Origin: Agarophyton chilense
Lineage: Eukaryota > Rhodophyta > Florideophyceae > Gracilariales > Gracilariaceae
DNA: 64,000 nucleotides
Direction: 5' to 3'
NCBI GenBank assembly: GCA_030374765.1
Contig: JARGXX010000090.1
Span: 248,001-312,000, forward strand
A model generated the notes under the pieces. The model saw only the letters and a program-made list of their open reading frames with translations. It was not told where the DNA came from and did no database searches. The position numbers were made by a program, and so were the translations under genes. Position 1 is the stretch's first letter. Each line of letters begins with the position of its first letter. Below are positions 12,348 to 21,799 of the stretch, piece by piece.

Positions 12348-13175
12348 GTCAGTTTCGACATCCTAGGGGAATTGATTCGCTCAAGGCGAGGTTATCGCGA
12401 CCTATTGGTAATCACCAACCGCTTCTCGAAGTATCGGGATATGCCCCGTAGCACGCGCACACCCGTAAGTACAGAAATGGAACCTGAAAGCAGGAAAGAT
12501 GTTTTGGACTTTGGCCCCAAGGACTTGGAAACGAGTGCACGCGAAAACGTGCAGTTGCCGCTTCAGGCTGAACCGTCTGGTGAAGCGCCACTCGCTGTTC
12601 CGCCGATATCGGCTCCCATCTCTCGTGGGCAGGAAGAAGAAGAGGTATCGCCTCCTGTCGTGGTGCAAGCACCATCGTCCACCGAACAACGGTCAGAATC
12701 GGATAAACCGAAGGAATTTCATCCACGAATGGAATTGAGAAGTAGCAAGAAGTACGCTTTTATGGAACCTGGAAAACAGGATAGCTCTTTATCTGAGAAA
12801 GGTTCTCAAGGAATGAGTACACTGCCCCTGCGGGCAGAACGACAGTTAGTCGACGAGCGAACGTTTAGCGACGCTGAGACTGCTAACACGGAGACGCCTG
12901 GGTCAGCCCTAAGGCATTTCAAACCTGTTAACAGGAGTCTCGCGCCAACAGCGAAAGCATTGGGAAACGCCCAGGAATATGTTATGAATCGCATATGTGA
13001 ACATGGGGAGCATGAAGATACTAGAGAATTACTGTATCGAGTCCGTTGGTACGGTTTTCCTCCGGAAGCGGATACGTGAGAACCTATAGCTCATATTCCC
13101 TGTTCGCAGCTCGTGCGATATCATCGACGCATGCGATTACCACTCCCCAGGGAGATAGACTCCTCGATAGTCGGG
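12348..13175 (+). pseudogene. element B integrase core remnant joined to chromodomain
   Basis: After the TAA the same frame reads the first strand of the integrase core, including its first Asp (SFDILG), and the following DLLVITNRFSKY motif. It then jumps within a few residues to a Ser/Glu/Pro-rich linker, so the segment with the second Asp and the Glu is absent. The linker leads to a chromodomain (EYVMNRICEH ... LLYRVRWYGFPPEADT). The tryptophan normally following is the TGA at 13077, and the frame continues beyond it for about 30 codons. Chromodomains in this element class guide integration to particular chromatin; this copy has lost integrase activity. Confidence 0.85.
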
Positions 13176-13209
13176 CTCATGGGCACATCCCATTTCTAAG
13201 TATGGGCTA

Positions 13210-13440
13210 AAAAGGTAGTAAAAACTCGAAAGGCGAGAAGAAAACAAGAAATCATGAAGAGGAAACGTGAAGACACGCAAGCAAAGGACATTTACTGATT
13301 ATCACCTATGATAAACTCGAGAAAGGAGAAGAAGGATTGAAGAACTCGAGGAGCGAGAAGGGAAGTATGAAACTCGAGAAGCGAGAAGAAGAAGTTAAGA
13401 ACTCGAGAAGCGAGAAGAGATGAAGACTGAAAGGTAAGAA
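13210..13440. repeat. purine-rich repeats of an ACTCGAGAAGCGAGAAG-like unit
   Basis: Five variants of the unit occur, at about 13223, 13312, 13340, 13370 and 13400, each centred on CTCGA(G/A) followed by (A/G)GCGAGAAG. The intervening spacers are also almost entirely purines. The tract lies between the chromodomain and the end of the antisense ORF. It may act as an extra polypurine or spacer region; its role is unknown. Confidence 0.8.
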
Positions 13441-13528
13441 GGGAACGTGAAGACACGAAGTCACCGAAGTTTTATTGGTATCAAGATACGACCGCAAGGG
13501 TGTGGACTAGGAGTCTTTTCTAGGATCA

Positions 13529-15210
13529 TCAAAGAGACGTGCGAGCACGCAGGTTCGCAAGAAGCTGTGCGCGATCACCCTGAACTTGGTCCACGGGAAA
13601 ACCTGCATCTAAGAGGAACTGCCTCAGCGGATCCAAGCCTGGATCTTCGACCGGCACTGCACTTGGTTGGTGGGTAAACCCATGAAAGTACTCTTGAGCA
13701 ACACCCGCCGCTGCGGATTGATCAACGGAAGTCGCTACGCCTGCCAGCTCTGGCTCGTCCTCGTAACCGAGTTCAGCCTCAGCTCCCGGCGCTTCCTCAT
13801 ACGGGTCCTCTCCGTTCTCGGATGGAGTAGTATCGTACACGTATCCAGTAAGCTGGTCGGTGGAATATCACGCGGGTTCTCCCGAAGAAAGCGAGCCTGC
13901 TCGGAGGTGATCAACTGGCGCGTCCAGGGGTCGTACCAAACGAAATCTCCAGCACTTGCTGTTCGTCCAGGAGAATGGTCGTGGTGTCTTGCACGGGTTC
14001 CGCGAGCGGATTGATCAGCTGGCACTCCAGACCAACCGACACTGTCGATCAAATCCACAAGATGGAGGAAGTCGGCATGGTTCGCACGGGACCACAGGAC
14101 AAGGGAAAGATCGAGTTCTCTCGCATACTTTTGCGCTGTGGGCGACATGTACCAAACTTTAAAGGTATCATAAGTATCCCACAGGAGGAAGACGGCCATC
14201 TTGGCGATTAACTCGGTATGAACCACCGTCCAATATCCCGAGAACGGGTCGTTAACCGACGCGGGCCCGATTTAGGAGATCGCCGGTGGGAGCTCCACAG
14301 GGCAACCACGAGGACTCTCGATCGCCGCCCAATGCTCCGGAATACCGATGAAGCGCCCGAAGCGCGCGTTCGGCCGGATGCGGTCAATCTCGATCATTTG
14401 ATACGGCACCAAATAGCCCAAACTTGATCGAGTACGACGTTCCCAACGGGGATAATCCCAATAGGGAATGTCACGCTTTGGAAGGAAGCGGAACTTCGCA
14501 CGTAGAAGAGGTTGCTGAAAGCAGAGAGCTGCATCACGCACACCGTGCACACCGCGCCAACCGCTAACATCGACTTCAACGAGTGTCTCGATATACGAGT
14601 AACCTTCACCGTCGGTACGGGCTTTCCAGGTATCTAGTTTCCAGTCCTGCGAGAGGAAAACCATACTTCTGAATCGGTGAAGACGCTGGTAAATCAGCTT
14701 GGTGAACTGCGTACGGGCTTCGGACAAGGTTTCCGTTGAATATCGCGCAATCGCGTTGTCTGGCAAAGCAATATGGCTCGCCCAGTCGTCGCTATGAATC
14801 GCGTGTTCTGGAATACCGTCAGGGAAGTACCCACCGTGTACATACTGTTGTACCAACGCGTCATCGCGGATAGCAACTGGATCAAACCAGGGCGCTTGCG
14901 CGAAAAGTTCAACGTTGTCGAGAGGATCTCGTCCATAGAAATCCGCAGGGTGCGGGTAGCTCCGCTGAGCACGACGAGAAAGAGCTCGAATTACACCCGC
15001 AGAGGCGACGTAAGCCGCGTTCGGCATCGGAGCCACGGTTGGCTGAGGTAACGGTACCGACCGGAATCCGGTGTACGGGGTGGGGAACGAACGGTATGGA
15101 CCAAGTTGAGCAGTAGGCTGCGACGCAGAACCAGCAGTGTTTGACGGAGCCCCAGAAAGCACATCCTCTGAGGAGGGCTGAAACGGGTTGGACCCGGCGT
15201 TCGGATCCAT
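13529..15210 (-). pseudogene. element B antisense ORF, unknown function
   Basis: A long reading frame runs opposite to Gag-Pol in the space between the chromodomain and the 3' LTR. The first ATG is at 15210; the frame is open further upstream to 15351 without an ATG. It stays open for over 300 codons to a TAA at 14272, resumes in the same frame to about 13870, then shifts frame once and ends at 13529. The protein begins with a Ser/Pro/Gln-rich region. A Trp/Tyr-rich globular part follows (motifs PYWDYPRWERR and VWYDPWTRQLIT), and the tail is acidic. No signal peptide, membrane segment or known domain was recognised. Antisense ORFs in this position are known in some plant gypsy elements (Grande/Retand types); homology to those is not claimed. 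Confidence 0.6.
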
Positions 15211-15366
15211 CGCAAAAGATCGAGCTGAAGAGCGGTGAGGAACAGAATGCTGTTGAGAACTGTAAAAGTTGGTCGGGCGGCGAGGAATTCGTGATGACGA
15301 TGAGTACCCAGAACACCGGTCGGACTGCGTATAAACGCTTCTTGCGTCCACAATGGTTTGCGCTTA

Positions 15367-15378
15367 ACGAGGGGGGTG
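15367..15378 (+). other. element B polypurine tract
   Basis: ACGAGGGGGGTG directly precedes the first base of the 3' LTR, the position where plus-strand DNA synthesis is primed. Confidence 0.8.
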
Positions 15379-16094
15379 TGTAGTATTCTACTATGCCGGG
15401 GAATCCGATAGGTTGGTTTTTCGCGAAGTCACGGTTGGAACTCATGAGTGAGTGTTATCATCAGCATTGTGATATGAAGCGGCATCCTGCATAGGATGCC
15501 TGGAGGCAGAATGTCTTTGTGGATCACGTGGCGTCATGGGTCAGGTGGCTTACCACGGCGCGCGCATAGTTGCGACCCTTCCTAGGGGAATGCCATATTG
15601 GCAACGGCGCATGTAGTGGAGATCCCCGTGGAGGGCTTTACTACCCTTTGTAGCTAGACGTCCATTAGGGACCATACCCATACAGTGGCTTGGCTGAGTG
15701 GCTGACTACTGGGTATTATTTATATATTTATTTGGGCACTCACCCTGGTACACAGTATATAGTGTACCAGAGGTGAGCGCCGACTCCAAATAAAGGAGAC
15801 AACATGGGCATCATGACCATTCTGTTCCTCGCTTAGGATTCCTTAACCGGAGATCCAAACGAGCATTAATAGATAGTCAGCCCCCAACCAATTCACGAGA
15901 CGTCTCGTACCTACGTTCCACCAACGTTTTACAGTTGCACTGTCCACCCTCGCTTGCGAGTAGTGGCCTTACACCCGACTTCCAGCTCGCTGGTGTTGTA
16001 GCTCTACCACCCCTTTTCCTTCGCCGCAAGCGACCCATCGGCAGTCCGAACGCTGTCGCAGGTGTCTGCTCTTTCCGTTACAGCGGATACTACA
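15379..16094 (+). repeat. element B 3' LTR (716 bp)
   Basis: Begins TGTAGTATTC and ends GATACTACA. It has the same length as the 5' copy and aligns without gaps by eye. The following TCTAC is the right-hand target duplication, and the next bases resume element A reverse transcriptase. Confidence 0.97.
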
Positions 16095-16793
16095 TCTACG
16101 CTTCTGTGTGGACCACCGCCGACTAAACGCGGTCACCGTTCGGGATACTTACCCACTACCGAGAATAGACGAATGCATCGAATCTCTTGGAGAAGCGAAA
16201 ATATTCTCCACCTTGGACGCGAACAGCGGGTATTGGCAGACCGAAGTGGATGAAGCCGACCGGGATAAAACGACGTTCACGTCCCATATGGGACTGTACA
16301 GGTATGTTCGAATGCAGTTCGGTTTGAAGAACGCCCCGCCACATTTCAACGGGCCTTGGAAATCATACCGTCCCGCTTCAAGTGGCAATACGCTTTGGTC
16401 TATCTTGATGACGTTATCATCTACTCCCGCACGGTTTCGGAGCATTTCGACCATGTCCGGACCTTTCTTTCATCACTCCGATCGGCCCGTATCACTCTCC
16501 GTTTGTATAAGTGCCAATTCTTCAGCGGTACTGTCGATTATCTGGGTCAAGTTATCCGATCGGGCCAGCTGCAGGTCTCCACAAGGACCCAGGACGCTAT
16601 CCGAGCGGCTAAACCCCCCACTAACCAAACCGAACTCCGTTCGTTCTTGGGACTGTGCAACGTCTTCCGACGTTTTGTTCAAAGCTTTGCCCGAATTGCG
16701 GCCCCGTTGAACTACAAGTTCGAAAAGAACCAACCGTTCAACTTCGAGGCCCTGACCGATACGGAACACGAGGCCTTTGAGGAACTCCGCTAA
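16095..16793 (+). pseudogene. pol: element A reverse transcriptase, part after the insertion
   Basis: Continues the RT cut at 6221. From 16099 the sequence reads RFCVDHRRLNAVTVRDTYP, then TLDANSGYWQ. Near 16336 one base is missing: the frame carrying GLKNAP changes into the frame carrying LEIIPSRFKWQ. The catalytic motif YLDD is at 16401-16412, followed by the thumb region (LGQVIRSG, RSFLGLCNVFRRFV). The second frame ends at a TAA at 16791. RT lineage motifs are close to those of B and C. It cannot encode a working enzyme because of the deletion and the stops. Confidence 0.93.
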
Positions 16794-16796
16794 CGG

Positions 16797-19169
16797 TTAA
16801 TACGACCCCCAATTCTGGCTATCCTGCGTCAAGATATGCCGTACGTCCTGGACACCGACGCCTGCGACAAGCAAGTCGGTTGCGTCTTACTACAAAAGCA
16901 ACCTGACGGTGGTTTACTTCCGATCGGATACTGGAGCCGCTCGCTGAATAAAGCCGAGCGGTCATATTCCACAACCGAACGGGAATGCCTCGCTGTCGTA
17001 TGGGCAGTACTGCATCTCCGACCGTATCTCCAGGGAGCCCGCTTTACTCTCCGTACGGACCACCACGCATTGAGGTGGATACTCAACCTGGCGGACGCAT
17101 CCGGACGGCTAGCTCGCTGGCGACTTTGTCTCATGGAGTATGACTTCGACATAGGCCACCGGCCGGGCATAAAACACCAGGCCGCTGACGCGCTGTCGCG
17201 AATCCAAACGGACGGAAAAGACACCACTCCCCTGGACGAGGAGGTCCCATGCCTACTTCTTGCAGACCGCGCGGAAGAGAACGACGACCTCGTCGCGGAC
17301 ATCACCGTCGACGATGTGGTCAAGACAGAAACTGTCATTGACTGGCACGATGGTCAGAACCCGAACGGCTGCCCCGAGGTCATGGCCATCGTGGAGGAGG
17401 AGACGAACGTCCGACCGGTCACTTTGGAAGAGCTCATCCGAGCGCAGGCGGAGGACGAGTACTGCAAATCCATTCGGAAGGACGTGGGTAACGGGATTAC
17501 CCTCTTCGACATCAACCGTTACGGAGTTCTCATCCGTCGCTCCCCGCTGGAAGGAGCCCTACAGAAAATGGTAACCCGCTCGCTGGTTCCGCGCGTCCTC
17601 TATCGTTCGCATTACCCGCGCCTGGAAGGACACCCGGGCGGGACTCGAATGTATACCACTCTCGGAAGGGACTTCTACTGGCCGCAGATGGCTAATGATG
17701 TTTATCAAACCGCTCGGGATTGCCGCTTGTGCGCTGCAATGCGCGGCACACAAAACCGTTCACAAAAGTGGCTTAAGCTCTTTCCCGCTGCGGGGCCACT
17801 TGACTTCGTGGCAATGGACATTGTCGGTCCATTTCCAAAGTCAGTCACTCGACATGAGTACATCCTTGTTTTCACCGACCGGTTCACAAAGCTCTGCAGA
17901 GCAGTTCCACTACGGTCCACAACCGTCCCGGTGGTTGCCCGGACGTTCCTAGAGAATTGGGCTTACCCGTACGGACTTCCCAACTACTTGCTCACCGATA
18001 ACGGACCTCAGTTTGTCTCGAAGTTCTTCGAGGAGATTTGCCGGGCGTTAGGCACGAAACACGTCACGACGACGGCGTACCACCCGCAGACCAATGGTCA
18101 AGCCGAAAGGTTTAATAGGACGCTGATTCAGCGGCTAAGGCACTACGTTGCGGATCACCAGTCTAACTGGCACGCGTACGTGCAACCACTTGCGTACGGT
18201 TACAATCTACAAATTCACCGGAGAACGGGCACAACGCCGTTCGACCTTACTCTTACCCGAGTACCTCCGAACCTGGTGCTCGACGAGCCTAGCTCTGCTA
18301 CGGATCCTGCAACACCGGCCCAACCTACGCCGGGGCAGATGAAGCGTTGCACCTTGCGCCTGCTTAAGGCGACGCTTCAATTAGCACGGAATCGGCTGAC
18401 GAACCCACAGCGCCGTTATAAGGAGGACTTCGATAAAGCCGTGCGGAAGTTCGAGTCATTTGCGGCCGGGGATGGGGTTTTCCTCGACCGCCCTACGACA
18501 ACGCCGACCGGTGGCGTGCTCGAACAGCACGAACGTACCTCGCGCAAACTGTTACCGAGGACGGCGGAGCCCTAAAAAGTCATCTCCGCGACGGACAGCA
18601 CAGTCACGATCGATGTTGACGGGATTCACGATACCGTCAGCATCGACCGCGTCACTGGCGTCCCCGTTCGGACACAACCGGCCCCGGTCACCACAAAACG
18701 CGCCAGTACGGTAACTTTTGATCCAGACGGCCCGTTCGCCGAGGAACCCGTGACGGACACTACCTCGCCCTCCGCTGGAAATAATCACCGAACGGAGCCT
18801 TCACAAACCGATTCGGCCAACTCTAACTCTACCCAACCGGAGAGCATTGGAATTGTGGAGCGAATCCTCGACCATGCGCTGGCCGACGACCTTCCGCACG
18901 GCCTTGTTTATCGCGTACGCTGGTACGGTTGCAGTGCTGCGGAAGACTCTTGGGAACCTCCCAACAATCTTCCGCAACACTTTATTAGCCGATATTGGAG
19001 GCGCCAATCCAGAACGGCATACAACTCTACGCCGGGCGGAGCCGTCGCATCTAAAAGGGGGGGAATACATGCCAAACGACAGGAGGCATTCCAAAATCGG
19101 ACATTGCCTCCGGCCGCGGCCGAGCATCGCAGTTCACCTCCGATCGGTACCCACCAGCGTGTGTTGTGA
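16797..19169 (+). pseudogene. pol: element A RNase H, integrase and chromodomain
   Basis: One frame carries the rest of Pol. RNase H shows VLDTDACDKQVGCVLLQ and a TDHHALRW motif. The integrase zinc domain has HYPRLEGHPGG and CRLCAA. The integrase core has all three acidic residues (VAMDIVG, LTDNGPQF, NGQAERFNR). The GPY/F module follows at about 18560, where the Tyr codon is replaced by the TAA at 18573. The frame then continues unbroken through a Thr/Ser-rich linker to a chromodomain (IVERILDH ... YRVRWYG ... SWEPPNNL), and ends at 19169. Only the stop at 18573 interrupts this segment, so decay is uneven along element A. Confidence 0.93.
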
Positions 19170-19345
19170 CTCCGTGCGACTCCGTCAGCAGTGCCGAACG
19201 ACCGGGGAAATTCCGAAATTGGACATGGCCTTCGGCCGAATATTGTACATCACCTCCGATCGGTAGTCAACAGCGTGCGTGGAGCCATCGCGCGGCAAAA
19301 AGGAGGAAGGAGTGACTCCGTGCGACTCCGTCAGCACTGCACCCC
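19070..19345. repeat. imperfect tandem duplication, period about 122 bp, after element A
   Basis: The block from TGCCAAACGAC (19070) to the CTCCGTCAGCAG run near 19190 is repeated, with substitutions and an insertion of about 25 bp, from TGCCGAACGAC (19192) to about 19340. Both copies contain CACCTCCGATCGGTA and TGACTCCGTGCGACTCCGTCAGCA. It may be part of the 3' untranslated region or LTR of element A. Confidence 0.85.
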
Positions 19346-20332
19346 AACACAACCGGGCATGGACATCGACCACCACCACAGCGACAAACACTCTTGTATA
19401 CTCGGTAACTCCGGCACCGCGGCCCGCCGGGGGCCGGACAACACGCGTACACCGATTACCACACGCCACCCAGTGCCCACCTGCCCCCGCGGTGCCCGCC
19501 TGCAAAACCGCGGCAAGCGTATACGCGCTGCGCTCCACGCCAGACCGAGCGGTTGCCTGCAAGGATAATCAAAAAAATCCGAAGCGGAAATTACCACTTT
19601 GTATGGCCTCAAAAACGCAGAAAAATGTCCTGGCCGATATCTCGGAAACGAAGCCGTTTCAGGTTCTGAAAATGTTTTAATCCAGAGCCTGCGTAGGGAT
19701 TGTTATTTCCGGAGACTTGACGAAAAATTGACGCCTCTGCGTTTGGTCGACTAAAGCTTTACTCCACCTCCTCGTGGTGTCGACTGGGCAGCGTAAGCTG
19801 GCTAACGGAGTAAGTCAGGGAGGGATCCCTGTTGGAGAGGGAAGTGATCAGGCCTCCGTAGGCCAGTGATCCCTATCAAGTTGGTGTGTTTTTCGGAATT
19901 CTTGAAACTTGTTTCAATTTTCTGAGGAAATTAAATTATCGGTACTTCGGGACCGGGCATTGCGGTATGCTGGTGAAAAATTATTTTTTAAGGCTAGGTT
20001 CGACGAAATGCAGAGCTTAAGTGTGTTCCGGTATGGGTTGTTGTCAATTGGGCTTTGCTGGCGTTGCTTATGTCAGAGTCCGGAAACGGAATTATGTAAG
20101 GTCTTTCCTTAATTGGGTGATCAGGGGTTTTTTCCCACGTGCGCAAGTTTATCGTCAGTGCAATCCGGAAGCTCGCGTGAAGGTCGTATCTGGCTGGGGG
20201 TTCTGCGTGTTTTTTAATCGAGTCTTATAAAGTTTTTTGAAGTTGCATATCGGAACTAACGGTTTTCGCGCTATCGGTGTTTAGTTTTTGAACGGTTTTC
20301 TGAAAAACAATTGTTCAAATTTCTGTACCGTG
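19346..20332. other. stretch without a recognisable gene between elements A and F
   Basis: Short frames only. The GC content drops at about 19.57 kb, from the GC-rich coding style of element A to a T-rich stretch that resembles the noncoding parts of element F. The left end of F is therefore probably in this interval, but no terminal repeat was located. Confidence 0.4.
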
Positions 20333-20373
20333 CGCCTTGCGTAATGACGTAAGGCGAGGGTGTTTAAAACACC
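20333..20373. other. two adjacent inverted repeats upstream of element F Gag
   Basis: CGCCTTGCGT, the loop AATG and ACGTAAGGCG (20333-20356) can pair over ten positions, one being G-T. Three bases downstream begins GGTGTTTAAAACACC (20359-20373), a perfect odd palindrome. They lie in the leader of the DIRS-like element and may be structural signals; this is inference. Confidence 0.7.
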
Positions 20374-20656
20374 AAGGTCTGTCCAGTAGTAACTGTGGGT
20401 AGTGTTGTCGAGGCACGAATCTCAGGGACCTGGCGGATACGAGGCCCGGACCTAATTCCACTTGTGTGGGGGTCGGGTGACGGCTGGACCTATTTAGTTC
20501 GCGCGCTCAGCCAGGAGCAGCCCTCCTAAAAGCACAAGCCTGCACTACGGGTTAAAGTAGTCCCGAGGACGGAATGGGTTGACCGTCCTTAGAGGTGATG
20601 GACCTGCTACACACAAAATTTCAAACTGCAGGGCTCTCGGGCAGAAAATCGAGGGC

Positions 20657-21750
20657 ATGGGGGAAGACCCCTTGGGCTTCGTAAGAGAAGCTTTTCGGGG
20701 TAGGCTTTCAGTTTACCTTGGAGAAAAGTCACAAAGCAAAAATGCTCTCCTTCGTGTAATCAGGAATGAGATTCCGGGAATCCCTAAAGAGGGAGAAACG
20801 GACGTCTTGTTCCATTGCATTGAAGATAAAACATACCCACTAAGTGTCGGAGGGAGTGCGCTGAAAGCGGGGTATTCTAAGGGAGTAACGAGTACTCGAG
20901 TTGTAACCGTCTCGGATCAAAAACCTCGAGGGCGTTCTAAACGCGTGACGGGGGGCAAAGAGGGGGAATCTTCGAGTGAATACGAGTCTGAGTCCGCTCC
21001 GGATTCTGACTCTGAGGAAGAGGCTACTACGCGCCCCAGTGAACTGCAGAAAATTCTTTCTTTCATGGAGGGGTTGGAGAAGGCGCAGAAACGCATGACT
21101 AAAGACATTTAGGAATTGAAGGAGTCGCGGAAAAACTCAAAGAAGAAGTCAAAGGGGGACGATTTTCTTGTCGACATCAGACAGGCGATGGAAGGAGTTG
21201 TTGTCGATTCTGGCAATGACTCTGGTTCAGAGTCCGACAATGGAGACGAGGGGATTTCGAGCCTTGCGAAGAAGGCTTTGAGTTCAAAGAGGCAGAAGGC
21301 AACAAAAAGTTCTGGGTTTCTTTCGCTAGCAAACCGTTTCCTGAACAATATGTTTCGGTTGACAGTCTTGAAGGGGAAGATATGCTCCGCAAAGCCCTGA
21401 CGAATTATCCGGCGGTCTCTGCGTGGGTTGAAGCTCGTCATTTGACGGGCATTCGGAACCGCCAGGAAGCTGCAACACTAGCTCGGGTTATCGACTGCCT
21501 CATCAGCTCTTTGGGCATTATGCGCGCAGAAAATGAGTTGGCGGTGGAGTTGGCAATTCGCAGGTTGGCTGCAGTGACAATGGTTGATAAGACTGGCAAC
21601 TGGGAAGCGGCCAGAGAACTCGAAGAGGAGCACGACGATTTGATAAGCGAGTCAATGAAGCGAAGGCTTTACAAGTCGGCAAAACTTCGTAAGGAGTTTA
21701 AGAAGGATAAGTCTGCCTTGCGAACGCAAGGAGACGGGAACGAAAATTAA
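20657..21750 (+). pseudogene. element F Gag-like region
   Basis: The frame is open from before 20579, and the first ATG is at 20657. The product is charged, with a Ser/Glu/Asp-rich segment (SSSEYESESAPDSDSEEE) and a lysine-rich segment after a TAG at 21110. Near 21290 the protein-like reading moves to another frame (KKFWVSFASKPFPEQY), which continues to 21750 and contains a helical region ending in KRRLYKSAKLRKEFKKDK. No zinc knuckle is seen. Assignment as Gag rests on position before the RT and on composition, not on a recognised domain. Confidence 0.6.
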
Positions 21751-21799
21751 TATAAAAACAACGGCAGCAACAACAACAACAATTTTTAATTCGACGGGC

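Larger units (their letters stand above)
6222..16094 (+). mobile_element. element B: Ty3/gypsy retrotransposon with both LTRs, nested in A
   Basis: A complete insertion bounded by 716-bp LTRs that begin T(G/A)TAGTA and end TACTACA. It is flanked by the 5-bp target duplication TCTAC (6217-6221 and 16095-16099). Internal order: primer-binding site, Gag, protease, RT, RNase H, integrase remnant, chromodomain, purine-rich repeats, an antisense ORF, polypurine tract. All Gag-Pol pieces are in one reading frame but broken by stop codons. Most of the integrase core is deleted, so the copy cannot move by itself. Confidence 0.97.
4408..19345 (+). mobile_element. element A: old Ty3/gypsy retrotransposon split by element B
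   Basis: Two halves of one chromodomain-type Ty3/gypsy element lie at 4408-6221 and 16095-19169. The left half carries the end of Gag, the protease and the first bases of reverse transcriptase. The right half resumes reverse transcriptase at the very next residue and continues through RNase H, integrase and chromodomain. No LTR was found at either end, so it is truncated or its ends have decayed. Stops and frameshifts are spread through all domains, making it older than the element inserted in it. Confidence 0.9.

Noticed and set aside
4408-13079. G-to-A or C-to-T repeat-induced mutation as the cause of stops in A, B and C
   Set aside because: Some stops fit a transition (Trp to TAG or TGA, Arg to TGA), but others need transversions (Cys to TGA, Tyr to TAA) or are frameshifts, so no single mutational process is supported.
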